The notes under the pieces are model-generated. The model did no database searches and had not been told where the DNA came from. It was given only the letters and a program-made list of their open reading frames with translations. Position numbers and translations under genes: made by a program. A stretch of DNA of 64,000 bases from Leptospira vanthielii serovar Holland str. Waz Holland = ATCC 700522 (GTDB taxonomy: Bacteria; Spirochaetota; Leptospiria; Leptospirales; Leptospiraceae): positions 1 to 64,000 of the forward strand of contig NZ_AOGY02000069.1 of the NCBI RefSeq assembly GCF_000332455.1. The letters run 5' to 3'. Position 1 is the stretch's first letter. Each line of letters opens with the position of its first letter. Positions 1 to 8,771 of the stretch are shown piece after piece.

Positions 1-153
1 TATGCTAATAAGAGATTTCTTTCCTAAAAAACTGACTTTAATGATATATCAAGAAAAGAACTGAAAAGAGTCCAAAAGCTTTTAAATGAGCGTCCAAGAA
101 AAACGCTTGGCTGGAAAACTCCCGCGGAAAAAATAAAGGAAGTGTTGCGTTAA
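1..153 (+). pseudogene. IS30-type transposase, C-terminal end, frameshifted
   Basis: The window opens inside a transposase. The last part, read from about position 31 to the stop at 153, contains NERPRKTLGWKTPAE, the characteristic C-terminal motif of IS30-family DDE transposases. The residues just before it (LIRDFFPKK) lie in another frame from position 2. The two halves join at a run of six A (26-31) and need a -1 shift. Either the copy is inactivated or it depends on slippage at the A run. The 5' part lies outside the window, so the element cannot be judged whole, and no terminal inverted repeat was identified after the stop. Confidence 0.75.
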
Positions 154-156
154 ACT

Positions 157-554
157 TTAGAATCTATCTTTAGTTTCCCCAAAGAAGTTTCTAACTAATA
201 ATAGAGGAAGGGAGGCCACCTCCCTTTCTGTGTCCACTATCAGCACATCCATCCCCTCTTTTAAAGCGATTGCCATTTCGATATCACAAGTTTCTGGCAT
301 AAAAATTTGTGTTCTAAGTCCTTCTGTATCCAAATCAAAAATAGAATCCGTGAGGTCTTCGAGGTAACGAAGGATATGTTTTTTTTTCTCTACATCAAGG
401 GATCTAAAAGTTGGAATAATAAAAAAATGGAAAGCGAAGAAGTAAAAAATCTCTCGTGTTTATCTAATGCTTCAAGTAATCGTTTTTGGATCTTTGTTTT
501 ACGAGAAGAACGAAGTAAAGCAAAGAGGACAGACGCAGTCAAATAGAGTTTCAA
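157..554 (-). pseudogene. PIN-domain toxin remnant (VapC-like)
   Basis: Read on the minus strand from a TTG at 554 that overlaps the antitoxin stop, the first frame gives LKLYLTASVLFALLRSS and later KRLLEALDKHERFFTSS, then stops. The rest (LDVEKKKHILRYLEDL, then MPETCDIEMAIALKEGMDVLIVDTE) continues in another frame to a stop at 157-159. Together they make about 130 residues, the usual size of a PIN ribonuclease toxin. The first catalytic Asp of the family (normally DASV) is Thr here. The frameshift near 398-408 and the missing Asp both argue that the toxin is dead. The 3' end lies only 3 bp from the IS30 stop. Confidence 0.65.
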
Positions 555-746
555 TCGAGTAACTCCGTAAGTGCCATAAGAGCTTGTCTTCGCAAAAGTT
601 CTGACTTTTGGATGATTTCGTTTTTTAGAGCCAAACGTATGAGTTCCCCTTGCGAAACCCCTCTTCTCGATGCCTCATTATACGTGGCGTAAAATTTGTT
701 CCTCTTCCGAAAGTAGGATTTGAAACCGTTTATCAATTTTTGCCAT
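551..746 (-). pseudogene. RHH antitoxin remnant (CopG-like), frameshifted
   Basis: An ATG at 746 opens MAKIDKRFQILLSEEEQIL, a typical ribbon-helix-helix antitoxin start, but this frame hits TAA shortly after. The continuation (NEASRRGVSQGELIRLALKNEI, ending at 551) is in a second frame, so a one-base indel lies around 676-683. The ATG overlaps the stop of the upstream TPR gene (TAATG), and the antitoxin stop overlaps the start of the PIN toxin, the usual coupled arrangement for a toxin-antitoxin pair. Both partners are frameshifted, so the module looks decayed. Confidence 0.6.
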
Positions 747-1354
747 TAGTCTTCTTCTTCCAATTCTTTTTCGGCTTTTTCAAACTTACGCCAATACAAA
801 TTAGCATCCTGCCACTGCCCCAGGGATTCATAAAGGGACGCAATATTATAATACGATTCTGTCAAACGATAATCCAACTTCACTGCCTTTTGAAATAGTT
901 TAATCGACTTCTCTTTGTTATCTGAGAACCATTCACTAAAAGCCCAAAGGTAATACCAACGACCCAAATTGGGATCCCTCGGCCTTACTTTTTCCAAATG
1001 CAGAACATTTTCTTGGAAGAGTTTGGAAGAGAGATTATAATTTTTTTGAATTAGTTTTGCTTTATTGATTCGGTCTTCTGCGGGTTCATCGGGTCTTGGT
1101 ACAGACAAATCGTTTCTATAAAGAAGAGCCTTCGCATAAAGTAGTTTGAAATAGAGTTCATTTTGGCTAAGATCAAGATAACGTTCCAAATAAGGAATGG
1201 ACGAGGTTTCTTCATCTACTTTGTGGAGATTGTAAATTTGTTTTTTTAGAGCCGTAGTTTCTTCTTTTTTTTTGCTACCACCGGCCCATAGAGTTTGGAT
1301 GGATAAGAGAAAAATACAAACAAATTTAAAAGTATAAGTAGAAGTTTTGTCCAT
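746..1354 (-). CDS. exported TPR-containing protein of unknown function
   Basis: A 202-residue protein with an N-terminal hydrophobic signal segment (about residues 8-24) followed by a Lys-rich stretch and then helical repeats. The segment around residues 135-190 (LGRWYYLWAFSEWF..., then ESYYNIASLYESLGQWQDANLYW) reads as two TPR-like helix pairs. It is therefore probably a periplasmic or membrane-anchored scaffold. It overlaps the 3' end of the large membrane protein gene upstream by 29 bp, so the two are probably co-transcribed and translationally coupled. No enzymatic motif is visible. Confidence 0.75.
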   Translation of the reverse strand: MDKTSTYTFKFVCIFLLSIQTLWAGGSKKKEETTALKKQIYNLHKVDEETSSIPYLERYLDLSQNELYFKLLYAKALLYRNDLSVPRPDEPAEDRINKAKLIQKNYNLSSKLFQENVLHLEKVRPRDPNLGRWYYLWAFSEWFSDNKEKSIKLFQKAVKLDYRLTESYYNIASLYESLGQWQDANLYWRKFEKAEKELEEED

Positions 1355-4112
1355 CGTCAGGGAATTTCATCGATTTGATTTCATGGCGAAATGGTAGTTC
1401 CTGTAATTTTTGAATCACAGAGAGGTATAAATCTTTTGCCGTTACAATCAGCATAGAATTGGGTGAGGTTTCAATCAATCGATCTTTGCTCTCCAAATAG
1501 GTTTGAATGGAATCTACAAAATGTTTTTTGGAACGTTCCCATTCTTGCGAGGGATGGTATTCTGGCCATTGGATGCGAAGGACCGAGGTTGCCCTCTTCC
1601 CACCAAAGGTAGCTTGCATAAAGGAACGAATCATCCAAGACAAACTATCCTTTAGAAACTCAGGTTTTCTTTCTTCTTTTTCCACAAGAACGTGAAGGGC
1701 GGGAATCACTTGGCGGAGTTTGTCCTGAATCATTCGTTTGTGAGAGTCAAGAAATTTACTTCTTTCTTCTTTATTCAAAAGTACAAGAAAAATTCCTGGA
1801 AATCCAAGAGACTCCATATGAAAGGCAATGATAGCTTCTGTTTGCAAAAGAATTTCCCAAGAAAATTTCTTAGCAATAAAACGGTCAAGCCTGACAGCAT
1901 CATCCACTTCAAGCAGAGCAAATCCCATTTCATCAAAAGGTAAATAAGGATCATGATGCAAAAAAATCAAATTAGAACGAGTGTTATAGTCTAATCCCGA
2001 AGAAATTTGGTTATGAAAAGAACCAAGAGAATCATTTAAAAATAAATAAGAAAACCTAGGTGAACCAAGTCGTGAAATGAAATTTTTTGTATAACCCACA
2101 ATCCCATCATAAGAAATTTCGTTCTCTCGATAAATTTTATCAAGTAAACCATACTCCACTCGTTTTTCTTCAGGTACCAAAGTTAGAAAATTTTCAGCAG
2201 TTGGTTTTGGGGTTTCTTGTGATTCTTCTCTTTTGGTAACGGAATGAACGAGTTTTTCTAACTCAGGATTAAAAATAGTTTCTCGTTTTTTTTGTACTGC
2301 ATCTAAGATCGCAACCCGTCTCCAAGTCGCTGGAGGTAAAATTTTAAAACTCGTTTTTTTCACAGGATTTGTATTGTTTGTAAGGGGTTCCACTTTTGTT
2401 TCAATTCCTTCTTTGCGAATCGGAGTTTTTTTTATCTCTACTTCTACTACGGATGACTCTTCACTCACTTCACTTACTAAAGGGGATTCCCCTAACATCT
2501 TGGGATGATGTTGTTCCCACTTACGTTTGACAGTCGCCCAAATCACAAAGAAGATCCAAGGTCCTATAAATAAATATCCAAAACTAAATAGATAGGGAGG
2601 GAAAGAAGAATAACGATATACGGATAACCCTGACAAAAACCCAGGTTTCCCTTGTTCTTTAGAAGTATAATAAGAATGGAATTTATGGTGTAAAAATCCT
2701 ACCGATTGTTTTTTTGATTCCAGATGGACAAACTTAGAACTATCCTCACCCTTCCAAGTTCTTGGATTGAATAAAACTTGTTCCTTACTTTTGTTATCCG
2801 ATAGTTTAGCAGAAACCAAGGGAAAGTAAAATTCATCGCGATCTTTTTCTTTTTTTGCCTGCAAAAGATTGGAATTGAGGACAGCAACCAGAATATCAAT
2901 CGAACCATTCTCAAAGTTCCGTTTTGGAATGAGATAAACTAAATCTAACTCAGACTCGAGCAACATCGTAATTGGATGACTTTGTATCCTTTCAAATAAT
3001 CCAAATATCTCTGTTCCAAATCGATTTTGTATGGTTTTACTTTCGATAGAGCCCTCTTTCCAAAGGTAAAGTTCGGAAACAATTCTTTCTGCTTCACCAT
3101 GTCCACCACCTTCTCCCAGACCTTCGCGAAGTAGATTTTTCTCAAGAACAGAAAGTGTTTCTTCAAACTGAGTTAACCTATGTTTGGTCCATGGTTTGTA
3201 ATAACGATAGTCAGGAAAAAGCTCCCAACTTTTTTGATAGAACAAAAGCAAAATCAAATAAACAATGACTGGCAAAAGAATTCTTCGTTTGAATTGAAAC
3301 CCATGGGTATGAATGACCATCCAAATAAACCGGATGTAAAAAAGACCAGTAAACGTAATTAGGAAAAGTATAAAACAACCGAACCTGATTTCATCGGATT
3401 CTGAATCCGACTGACGAAGTAAATAAATAGAAAAATGATCTGTAGTTTCTAAGATTAGTTTTGAATTTTCACCATCTAACTGCCATGTTATGACCTGACC
3501 TTCTTTGCCAGAAAAAAGTCCAAGGAGTTGGTTACTTTCTCTATCTCCTGTCAAAATCGATTCATCATTGGTATACAATATCTTTTGTGACTTGGGATCA
3601 AAGGCCCAATAAAGATATCCATATTCTAAGTTGGCATTCTGAATTTGTCTCGGTAATGCAGGTCCCGGAGGGAAAACCACAAAGAATTTTCCCGATAAGT
3701 CCCGATACACATAATCGCCGTTAGCAAGGGTGCGAAGTTTTCCCTCTAAAAGTCCAGAGGGGTCTTGCCTAAGTTCCTCCTGAAAAATTTCACTCGTTTC
3801 ATTTGTACTATGGATGAGGCGAAGTGAGTCATCATACAATCGTACATAGTTCAGTCCTAAGGTTTGTTTGATGCGAGTGGTTACTTGGGAGGCACGGTAA
3901 GGTAAGGCAGATTCTCGAAAAAAGAACTCGAGTGTATTCAAATACTCTTTTGTCCTATCTTCATCAAAACGCTTCAAAGCAGAAATTAAATTGGATTTCA
4001 TACGAAGGGGGCGAATCCATTCGAAATACCCAAAAAGGAGTGAGGTAACAAGAAGGGAAACGAGCAAGTATCCAAAAAGAATAGACAGGTTTCCGAAATT
4101 CCGTTTCATCAT
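1326..4112 (-). CDS. large multi-segment membrane protein, function unknown
   Basis: The frame is open from a TTG at 4145. The ATG at 4112 (or 4109) is preferred because it places the N-terminal membrane segment (LFGYLLVSLLVTSLLFGYF) right after a short basic start, giving about 928 residues. Further hydrophobic segments fall near residues 250-270, 280-295 and 525-545. Residues about 60-235 would be extracytoplasmic and resemble a sensor-type alpha/beta region; the 370-residue C-terminal part would be cytoplasmic. I see no kinase, cyclase or GGDEF motif. It is divergent from the metalloenzyme gene at 4163 with only about 50 bp between them. Function unassigned. Confidence 0.75.
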   Translation of the reverse strand: MMKRNFGNLSILFGYLLVSLLVTSLLFGYFEWIRPLRMKSNLISALKRFDEDRTKEYLNTLEFFFRESALPYRASQVTTRIKQTLGLNYVRLYDDSLRLIHSTNETSEIFQEELRQDPSGLLEGKLRTLANGDYVYRDLSGKFFVVFPPGPALPRQIQNANLEYGYLYWAFDPKSQKILYTNDESILTGDRESNQLLGLFSGKEGQVITWQLDGENSKLILETTDHFSIYLLRQSDSESDEIRFGCFILFLITFTGLFYIRFIWMVIHTHGFQFKRRILLPVIVYLILLLFYQKSWELFPDYRYYKPWTKHRLTQFEETLSVLEKNLLREGLGEGGGHGEAERIVSELYLWKEGSIESKTIQNRFGTEIFGLFERIQSHPITMLLESELDLVYLIPKRNFENGSIDILVAVLNSNLLQAKKEKDRDEFYFPLVSAKLSDNKSKEQVLFNPRTWKGEDSSKFVHLESKKQSVGFLHHKFHSYYTSKEQGKPGFLSGLSVYRYSSFPPYLFSFGYLFIGPWIFFVIWATVKRKWEQHHPKMLGESPLVSEVSEESSVVEVEIKKTPIRKEGIETKVEPLTNNTNPVKKTSFKILPPATWRRVAILDAVQKKRETIFNPELEKLVHSVTKREESQETPKPTAENFLTLVPEEKRVEYGLLDKIYRENEISYDGIVGYTKNFISRLGSPRFSYLFLNDSLGSFHNQISSGLDYNTRSNLIFLHHDPYLPFDEMGFALLEVDDAVRLDRFIAKKFSWEILLQTEAIIAFHMESLGFPGIFLVLLNKEERSKFLDSHKRMIQDKLRQVIPALHVLVEKEERKPEFLKDSLSWMIRSFMQATFGGKRATSVLRIQWPEYHPSQEWERSKKHFVDSIQTYLESKDRLIETSPNSMLIVTAKDLYLSVIQKLQELPFRHEIKSMKFPDDGQNFYLYF

Positions 4113-4162
4113 TCTAATTATCGGGTTGTCATTGGCAAAAACCAATCAGTCCAAGGAAAGGA

Positions 4163-5137
4163 ATGATTTTTTATGTATTTTTGGACGGAGTGGGAATCGC
4201 AAACTACGACCCAAAATCCAATCCATTCAGTCGTTTTGCCAAAGGATTTTTAGCACCCGTCGGAGGGATTCCGAAGTCTGATGCAGACCTACCGGTTTTG
4301 CCATCAAGGTTACATTATATCAAAACTGACGCCCACATGGGAGTTCCTGGTCTTCCCCAGTCCGCTACAGGACAAACGGCTCTTTGGACGGGAATTCCTG
4401 GTCCCAAAGTGCTTGATCGTCATGTGAGTGGATTTCCGACCATCACCCTTCGCAAAATCATCGCCCAATATTCCATGATCAAAGTCCTAAACGAACATGG
4501 ATATCTCAGTGATTTTCTAAATTGTTTTTCACCACCTTATCTCAAACACGTAGAAGAAAAGCCCAAACTTGTTTCTGCCTCCACCTTAGTTCAGTTAGCT
4601 AGTGGTCGCCCTTTAAAGAACTTTGAGGACCTAAGAAATGAAAGAGGTCTTTATATGGATCTCACTCATGAAATTATGGGGACTATGGGAATCGATATGT
4701 TGAAACAAGGGGACCCACTCCTCGAAAGGCGAGATCCCTACGAACTTGGAAAACAATCCAAAATTCGATTTTCCCACTACCAATTGGCTTTGTATGAATA
4801 CTTTCTCACTGACAAAGTGGGGCATGCGATGGACTGGGAAAAAGCAGAACGTGTGATTCAAAATTTAGAAGATTTTTTTCGTGGGATCCTTGAGACTCTC
4901 GATCCAGAAAAGGATTTACTCATTGTCTCGAGTGATCATGGAAACATGGAAGACTTAAGTCAAAAAAACCATACGGAAAACCCGGCGGCCACCATCCTCT
5001 ATGGAAAGAATGCTGACCGCTTCGCAGAAAATATACATTCGCTTGCAGACATTGTTCCGGAAATTTATAAAACTTTCGGAATGGAGGAGGCCCTCCAGAA
5101 TACAAAAACGAATGAATTTCTAATTAAGTCCGACTAA
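4163..5137 (+). CDS. alkaline phosphatase-superfamily metalloenzyme (phosphoglycerate mutase-like)
   Basis: 324 residues with the superfamily's metal-site signatures: FLDGVGIA at the N-terminus (Asp8), a nucleophile loop GLPQSATGQTALWTG around residues 72-86, and SSDHGNMED with a following His (HTENPA) near residues 255-270. This is the layout of cofactor-independent phosphoglycerate mutases and phosphopentomutases, but the protein is far shorter than iPGM (about 510) and lacks its inserted domain, so the substrate is unknown. A good AAGGA ribosome-binding site precedes the ATG. The 3' end overlaps the convergent TPR gene by 4 bp. Confidence 0.8.
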   Translation: MIFYVFLDGVGIANYDPKSNPFSRFAKGFLAPVGGIPKSDADLPVLPSRLHYIKTDAHMGVPGLPQSATGQTALWTGIPGPKVLDRHVSGFPTITLRKIIAQYSMIKVLNEHGYLSDFLNCFSPPYLKHVEEKPKLVSASTLVQLASGRPLKNFEDLRNERGLYMDLTHEIMGTMGIDMLKQGDPLLERRDPYELGKQSKIRFSHYQLALYEYFLTDKVGHAMDWEKAERVIQNLEDFFRGILETLDPEKDLLIVSSDHGNMEDLSQKNHTENPAATILYGKNADRFAENIHSLADIVPEIYKTFGMEEALQNTKTNEFLIKSD

Positions 5138-6303
5138 AACTCTAAATCACTTCCCGAATTTGGTCTTGTCGAAACCGAACTTGGTTTAGGTGAATCAGAA
5201 TCAGACGTTACATCTGAACCATCTAGATCATTGTGGTCGGTAAACTGATCGAGTGATTCTTTTTTCCATGCAATCGCTTTGTCGGTAATCTGGTTTTTAG
5301 GGTATTTATCTACGATCGTTTGAAATATTCCGGCAGCTTTTTCAAACTTACCCTGTCTGAAATAAATCGTACCTTTTTTGTACAAAGCAGCTTGGTCGAG
5401 CGAATAATCGCTGTTATTCAAAGCTTTATTGATGTAAGTGAGAGATTCGATTTGTTTTCCCATAGCATCGTAAGACAAAGCAATGTAATACAAAGCTTCT
5501 TCTTCTTTTTTAGGAGTAGGGTTAACAGAAATTACTTTTTGGAAAAGTTCTACTGCTTTGGTATATTGTTTTTTTGTATAATTTTCTTTTGCATCTTTTA
5601 AAACAGAATCTTTATACTCCCCAACCACCTTTTCATCTGCACCAGCTAATTGATCAGCCGTTTCGATGTATTCATCAAATACGTCAAAAGACGCCCAGTC
5701 TTTTCCAAGTTTACGTAAGGATCTTCCCCAACCAATTCTGGATTCTGTATTGTTCGGATCTTCCTGTAAGGCCAAAGTATAATTTTTACGTGCTGTTTCA
5801 AAATTTCCAGTTCTATAGAAATGATCGCCAAGGGAAAGAAAGGATTTGGATCTTAGTTTATTGTCAGAACTTGATTGCAAAACGGACTCCAAATGAGCCT
5901 TCCCTTCCGACTCATTTCCAATCTTTAAAAGTAAGTTTCCAAGAGAGTAACTCAGTCGTTCCCTTTCTTCAGGTTTTAAACTCGGATTCTTTTTTAAATC
6001 TTTATAAATATCAAGTGCCGGATAAAAATCAGAATTTTTTTCTAGAGCTCTTGCTTGATTGTATTTGATTTGGAATTCATATTTTTCTGCACCACGTTTT
6101 CCAGCTAACTCAGAAAAGATGGCAATTGCTTTTTCTTTACTATGTGGGTTAGATTGTTTTAAGTATTCTTCCCCTTCTGCAATTTTTTCCAAAATCACCT
6201 GTGATTGGTCTTCCTTTGCAGAAATATTGGTTTGGTAGTATGCGGTAGAAAGACCCGCAACAATAAACAAAAACCCAGCTAAAGTTACAATAATTCGATT
6301 CAT
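5134..6303 (-). CDS. membrane-anchored TPR repeat protein
   Basis: 389 residues. Residues 3-22 form one hydrophobic anchor or uncleaved signal (IIVTLAGFLFIVAGLSTAYY). The rest is a string of tetratricopeptide repeats, for example LSLGDHFYRTGNFETARKNY and ALYYIALSYDAMGKQIESL, ending in a Ser/Asp-rich tail from about residue 355. The start codon overlaps the stop of the FN3-like gene upstream (ATGA), so the pair forms a translationally coupled operon and probably acts together as a periplasmic scaffold. No catalytic motif is visible. Confidence 0.8.
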   Translation of the reverse strand: MNRIIVTLAGFLFIVAGLSTAYYQTNISAKEDQSQVILEKIAEGEEYLKQSNPHSKEKAIAIFSELAGKRGAEKYEFQIKYNQARALEKNSDFYPALDIYKDLKKNPSLKPEERERLSYSLGNLLLKIGNESEGKAHLESVLQSSSDNKLRSKSFLSLGDHFYRTGNFETARKNYTLALQEDPNNTESRIGWGRSLRKLGKDWASFDVFDEYIETADQLAGADEKVVGEYKDSVLKDAKENYTKKQYTKAVELFQKVISVNPTPKKEEEALYYIALSYDAMGKQIESLTYINKALNNSDYSLDQAALYKKGTIYFRQGKFEKAAGIFQTIVDKYPKNQITDKAIAWKKESLDQFTDHNDLDGSDVTSDSDSPKPSSVSTRPNSGSDLEF

Positions 6304-7985
6304 AAATTCCCTCTACCCGCATAACTTAGGGTTTGATTCGTCCAAAATTCCACTCGAGAAGGTGAATAGGATTTAGTTTCCCTTTTCAAAAAACATTTTA
6401 AGGCTTTTTTTGTATCACCAGTTTTCAATGCACTCACTCCAAGGAAAAACATAGCCTTCCCTCGTAAGTATGCATTGGATTCATTTTTTAAATATTCTTC
6501 TAACCGATACACGGCTATTTCATATTTTTTTCTAATCACAGTTTCTTTAATGATTCGATTCAGGTCCGTTTGGCCTAAATCATAATTCACAGTTGCGGAT
6601 GTTTCTTCTTTGAAGTCGTTTGCCTGTTCTGCATTTTCTCTTGGTGGCAAACTGTCCGCAGGTGTTACCGCATGTTCATTTTTATTGATATCTGACTTTT
6701 CTGGTTCTTTTTTGGGATGGGACTCCGCAACCACATGGGGTTCCTCTGGAGGAGCGATATCTTTAGAAAAATCATATTTGAAGTAAGAGACATTTTCTTT
6801 TAAATTATAATCTTCTGGAATTCCATTAGATTTCGCAGTTACACCAAAATAGAGTTCATCGATTTCTTTTAATTCTTTGATAAAAAAATTTGTTTTAGGA
6901 TGCACCACAGTTGCCACTTTCACAACCGATCCTTGCCCAAAGGAAGAGGAACCTTGGTTTAATGGTTTTACTGAAGCATACAAACTATAGATTGTAGATT
7001 CGTCTGCAGCTTCTGGACTAATCCAGCTAATCACTGCTCCTTTCCCTACACGTTCGTAACCAAGTCCTCTAACATGCATTGTACCGCCATAATCGGTATG
7101 TGTGTCGTTTGATGCGACTTCCTGTTTTGGTTTTTTAGGAGACTCTTCTACAATAACTTCTGCGTTGGTTTTTTCAGTCTGCTTAATATAAAACGCTCTT
7201 AAGGTGGACTTTTTATCTTCCAAAGGAAGAGTTTCCTCACCACCCACTTGTTTTACAGAAACTCCATAATAAAATGTTTGGGATTTTTCCAAATCTTGGT
7301 CTAAAAAAGTATTCACAGGATGAGTGAGTTCCGCCAATTTTTCTGCTTTTTGCATCAACGGTAAACTTGTGAGAGGAGAGTTCGATCGATACACTGTATA
7401 CAGAGTTCTTCCCGCAGTAGCCCCGTTTGGTGGTGTCCAATTCAATCGGATAAATTTTCTTTCAATATTTGCAGTAATCCCAGAAACCCCACCCACCATA
7501 GATTGGATCCCAGCGTCCGCAGGAAAAGCGGGGAAGTCAGGATTTTGTCCCACAACAGGAGTTCCGTTTTCTTCTGCAATGTGAACAGGAGTCACTGTGT
7601 AGTTTTGGTTCGAAAAAAGTTTCACTTCACGGCGGCGAACGTCCGTTACCATCACGACAGCATAGTAATAAGTTCCCGGTTTTAAATTATAATCGAAAAA
7701 TACGCGTGTTGCATTGGCCCCAGAAGCTTTGTACCTGCCGAGGGAGTCCGCAATGTACAATTTGTCTGGACTATCAATCATTACAGTGGAACGAGCCACA
7801 ATGATTTCCCCATCCTGTTTGGGTGGATCCCAATCCAAACGAATCGATTTTTTATCAGGTAGGAGGTTAACGTGAATTGCCTTCGCTATAGTAGGATAAC
7901 GACTTTCCTCAAATCCGGAGTCTGCCGAAACCGGAACTAACGAGAGTAGCAGCACAACCATCCAGAGTTGAATCGAGAACTTCAT
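6300..7985 (-). CDS. exported FN3-like repeat protein with C-terminal TPR segment
   Basis: The frame is open from 8042, but the ATG at 7985 is preferred: it begins MKFSIQLWMVVLLLSLVPVSA, a clean signal peptide, and leaves room for the divergent methyltransferase promoter. The mature protein (about 540 residues) has three beta-sandwich units of fibronectin type III character, marked by RLDWDPP, RLNWTPPNG and a VISWISPE motif about 140-150 residues apart, each with a late Tyr-rich strand (YYYAV, FYYGV, LYFGV). A Pro/Glu-rich linker precedes a C-terminal helical segment with TPR-like pattern. It is probably surface or periplasmic. It is coupled to the TPR gene downstream. Confidence 0.75.
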   Translation of the reverse strand: MKFSIQLWMVVLLLSLVPVSADSGFEESRYPTIAKAIHVNLLPDKKSIRLDWDPPKQDGEIIVARSTVMIDSPDKLYIADSLGRYKASGANATRVFFDYNLKPGTYYYAVVMVTDVRRREVKLFSNQNYTVTPVHIAEENGTPVVGQNPDFPAFPADAGIQSMVGGVSGITANIERKFIRLNWTPPNGATAGRTLYTVYRSNSPLTSLPLMQKAEKLAELTHPVNTFLDQDLEKSQTFYYGVSVKQVGGEETLPLEDKKSTLRAFYIKQTEKTNAEVIVEESPKKPKQEVASNDTHTDYGGTMHVRGLGYERVGKGAVISWISPEAADESTIYSLYASVKPLNQGSSSFGQGSVVKVATVVHPKTNFFIKELKEIDELYFGVTAKSNGIPEDYNLKENVSYFKYDFSKDIAPPEEPHVVAESHPKKEPEKSDINKNEHAVTPADSLPPRENAEQANDFKEETSATVNYDLGQTDLNRIIKETVIRKKYEIAVYRLEEYLKNESNAYLRGKAMFFLGVSALKTGDTKKALKCFLKRETKSYSPSRVEFWTNQTLSYAGRGNL

Positions 7986-8065
7986 ACTTAGATTTTCGGT
8001 GGTTGAGGCCTGCGAATTGAATTTTTCGTTTGTACTTTCCACGCTTTTCTCTGAGAATTGTCATT

Positions 8066-8725
8066 ATGTCCGAAACGGAATACTACCGTTCCCGAAGTTA
8101 CCAGGATTATTTACTCTCGAGCCACAGAAGAGAGGTATGCCCACCGGAAGATGTATATGCATTTTTCAACTGGAAGGGCCTAAACAACCTAGTGGACTTT
8201 GGGAGTGGACTTGGGTTCTACTTTCAAGAATTTCGAAAGTGGTTTCCCCATGTCTGGATTTGGGCTGCCGAATGCCAACAAGATATCATCGATATGATCC
8301 TTCGCCGTAAACTTATGGAAGGAATTGAACAACTCACACCTTTCCATATCGACCAGTCCGATCATCCCCTTCTCCCAGAATGGGTTCCCGTTCCTGAAAT
8401 CATCTTTGCATCCCTAACTCTTTCTACTTTCCCAAACCCTGGTTTGGCGATGGATGGCCTTATACGCTCTATGAAATCGGGAGGCCGGTTGTTTATTATC
8501 GATTGGTCTAAAACAGAATCTGGTTTTGGTCCCAAAATCAATGAAAAGATATCCATGGACAAAATGAAATTTTTGGCAGAAGAATATAAATTGGAAGTCA
8601 CCAAATCTGGCCGAATTTCAGAACATTTTTACGGAATGGAAGTAAAGGCAAGTTCCAGTTTTATTTATGGATACTATGACCTCAAAGAAGAAGAGGATGA
8701 AGATACAGCAGTCTTCAAACAATAA
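8066..8725 (+). CDS. class I SAM-dependent methyltransferase
   Basis: 219 residues from the ATG at 8066 (MSETEYYRSRSYQDY); an in-frame ATG at 8030 would run into the divergent gene's start region. Motif I is LVDFGSGLG at about residues 40-50, followed by an acidic motif-II position near AAECQQDI. IIFASLTLSTFPNPG and SGGRLFIIDWSK match motifs post-I to III of class I methyltransferases that act on small molecules or quinones. The substrate is unknown. The C-terminal tail is acidic. It may be followed in the same transcript by the helicase gene 46 bp downstream. Confidence 0.8.
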   Translation: MSETEYYRSRSYQDYLLSSHRREVCPPEDVYAFFNWKGLNNLVDFGSGLGFYFQEFRKWFPHVWIWAAECQQDIIDMILRRKLMEGIEQLTPFHIDQSDHPLLPEWVPVPEIIFASLTLSTFPNPGLAMDGLIRSMKSGGRLFIIDWSKTESGFGPKINEKISMDKMKFLAEEYKLEVTKSGRISEHFYGMEVKASSSFIYGYYDLKEEEDEDTAVFKQ

Positions 8726-8771
8726 TCTAAAAATTTAGAACCATACGTCACGTTCTTTCCGCCAACATTGT

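Noticed and set aside
5574..6068. 164-residue plus-strand open frame
   Set aside because: It is antisense to the TPR repeat gene and has no signal, motif or ribosome-binding site.
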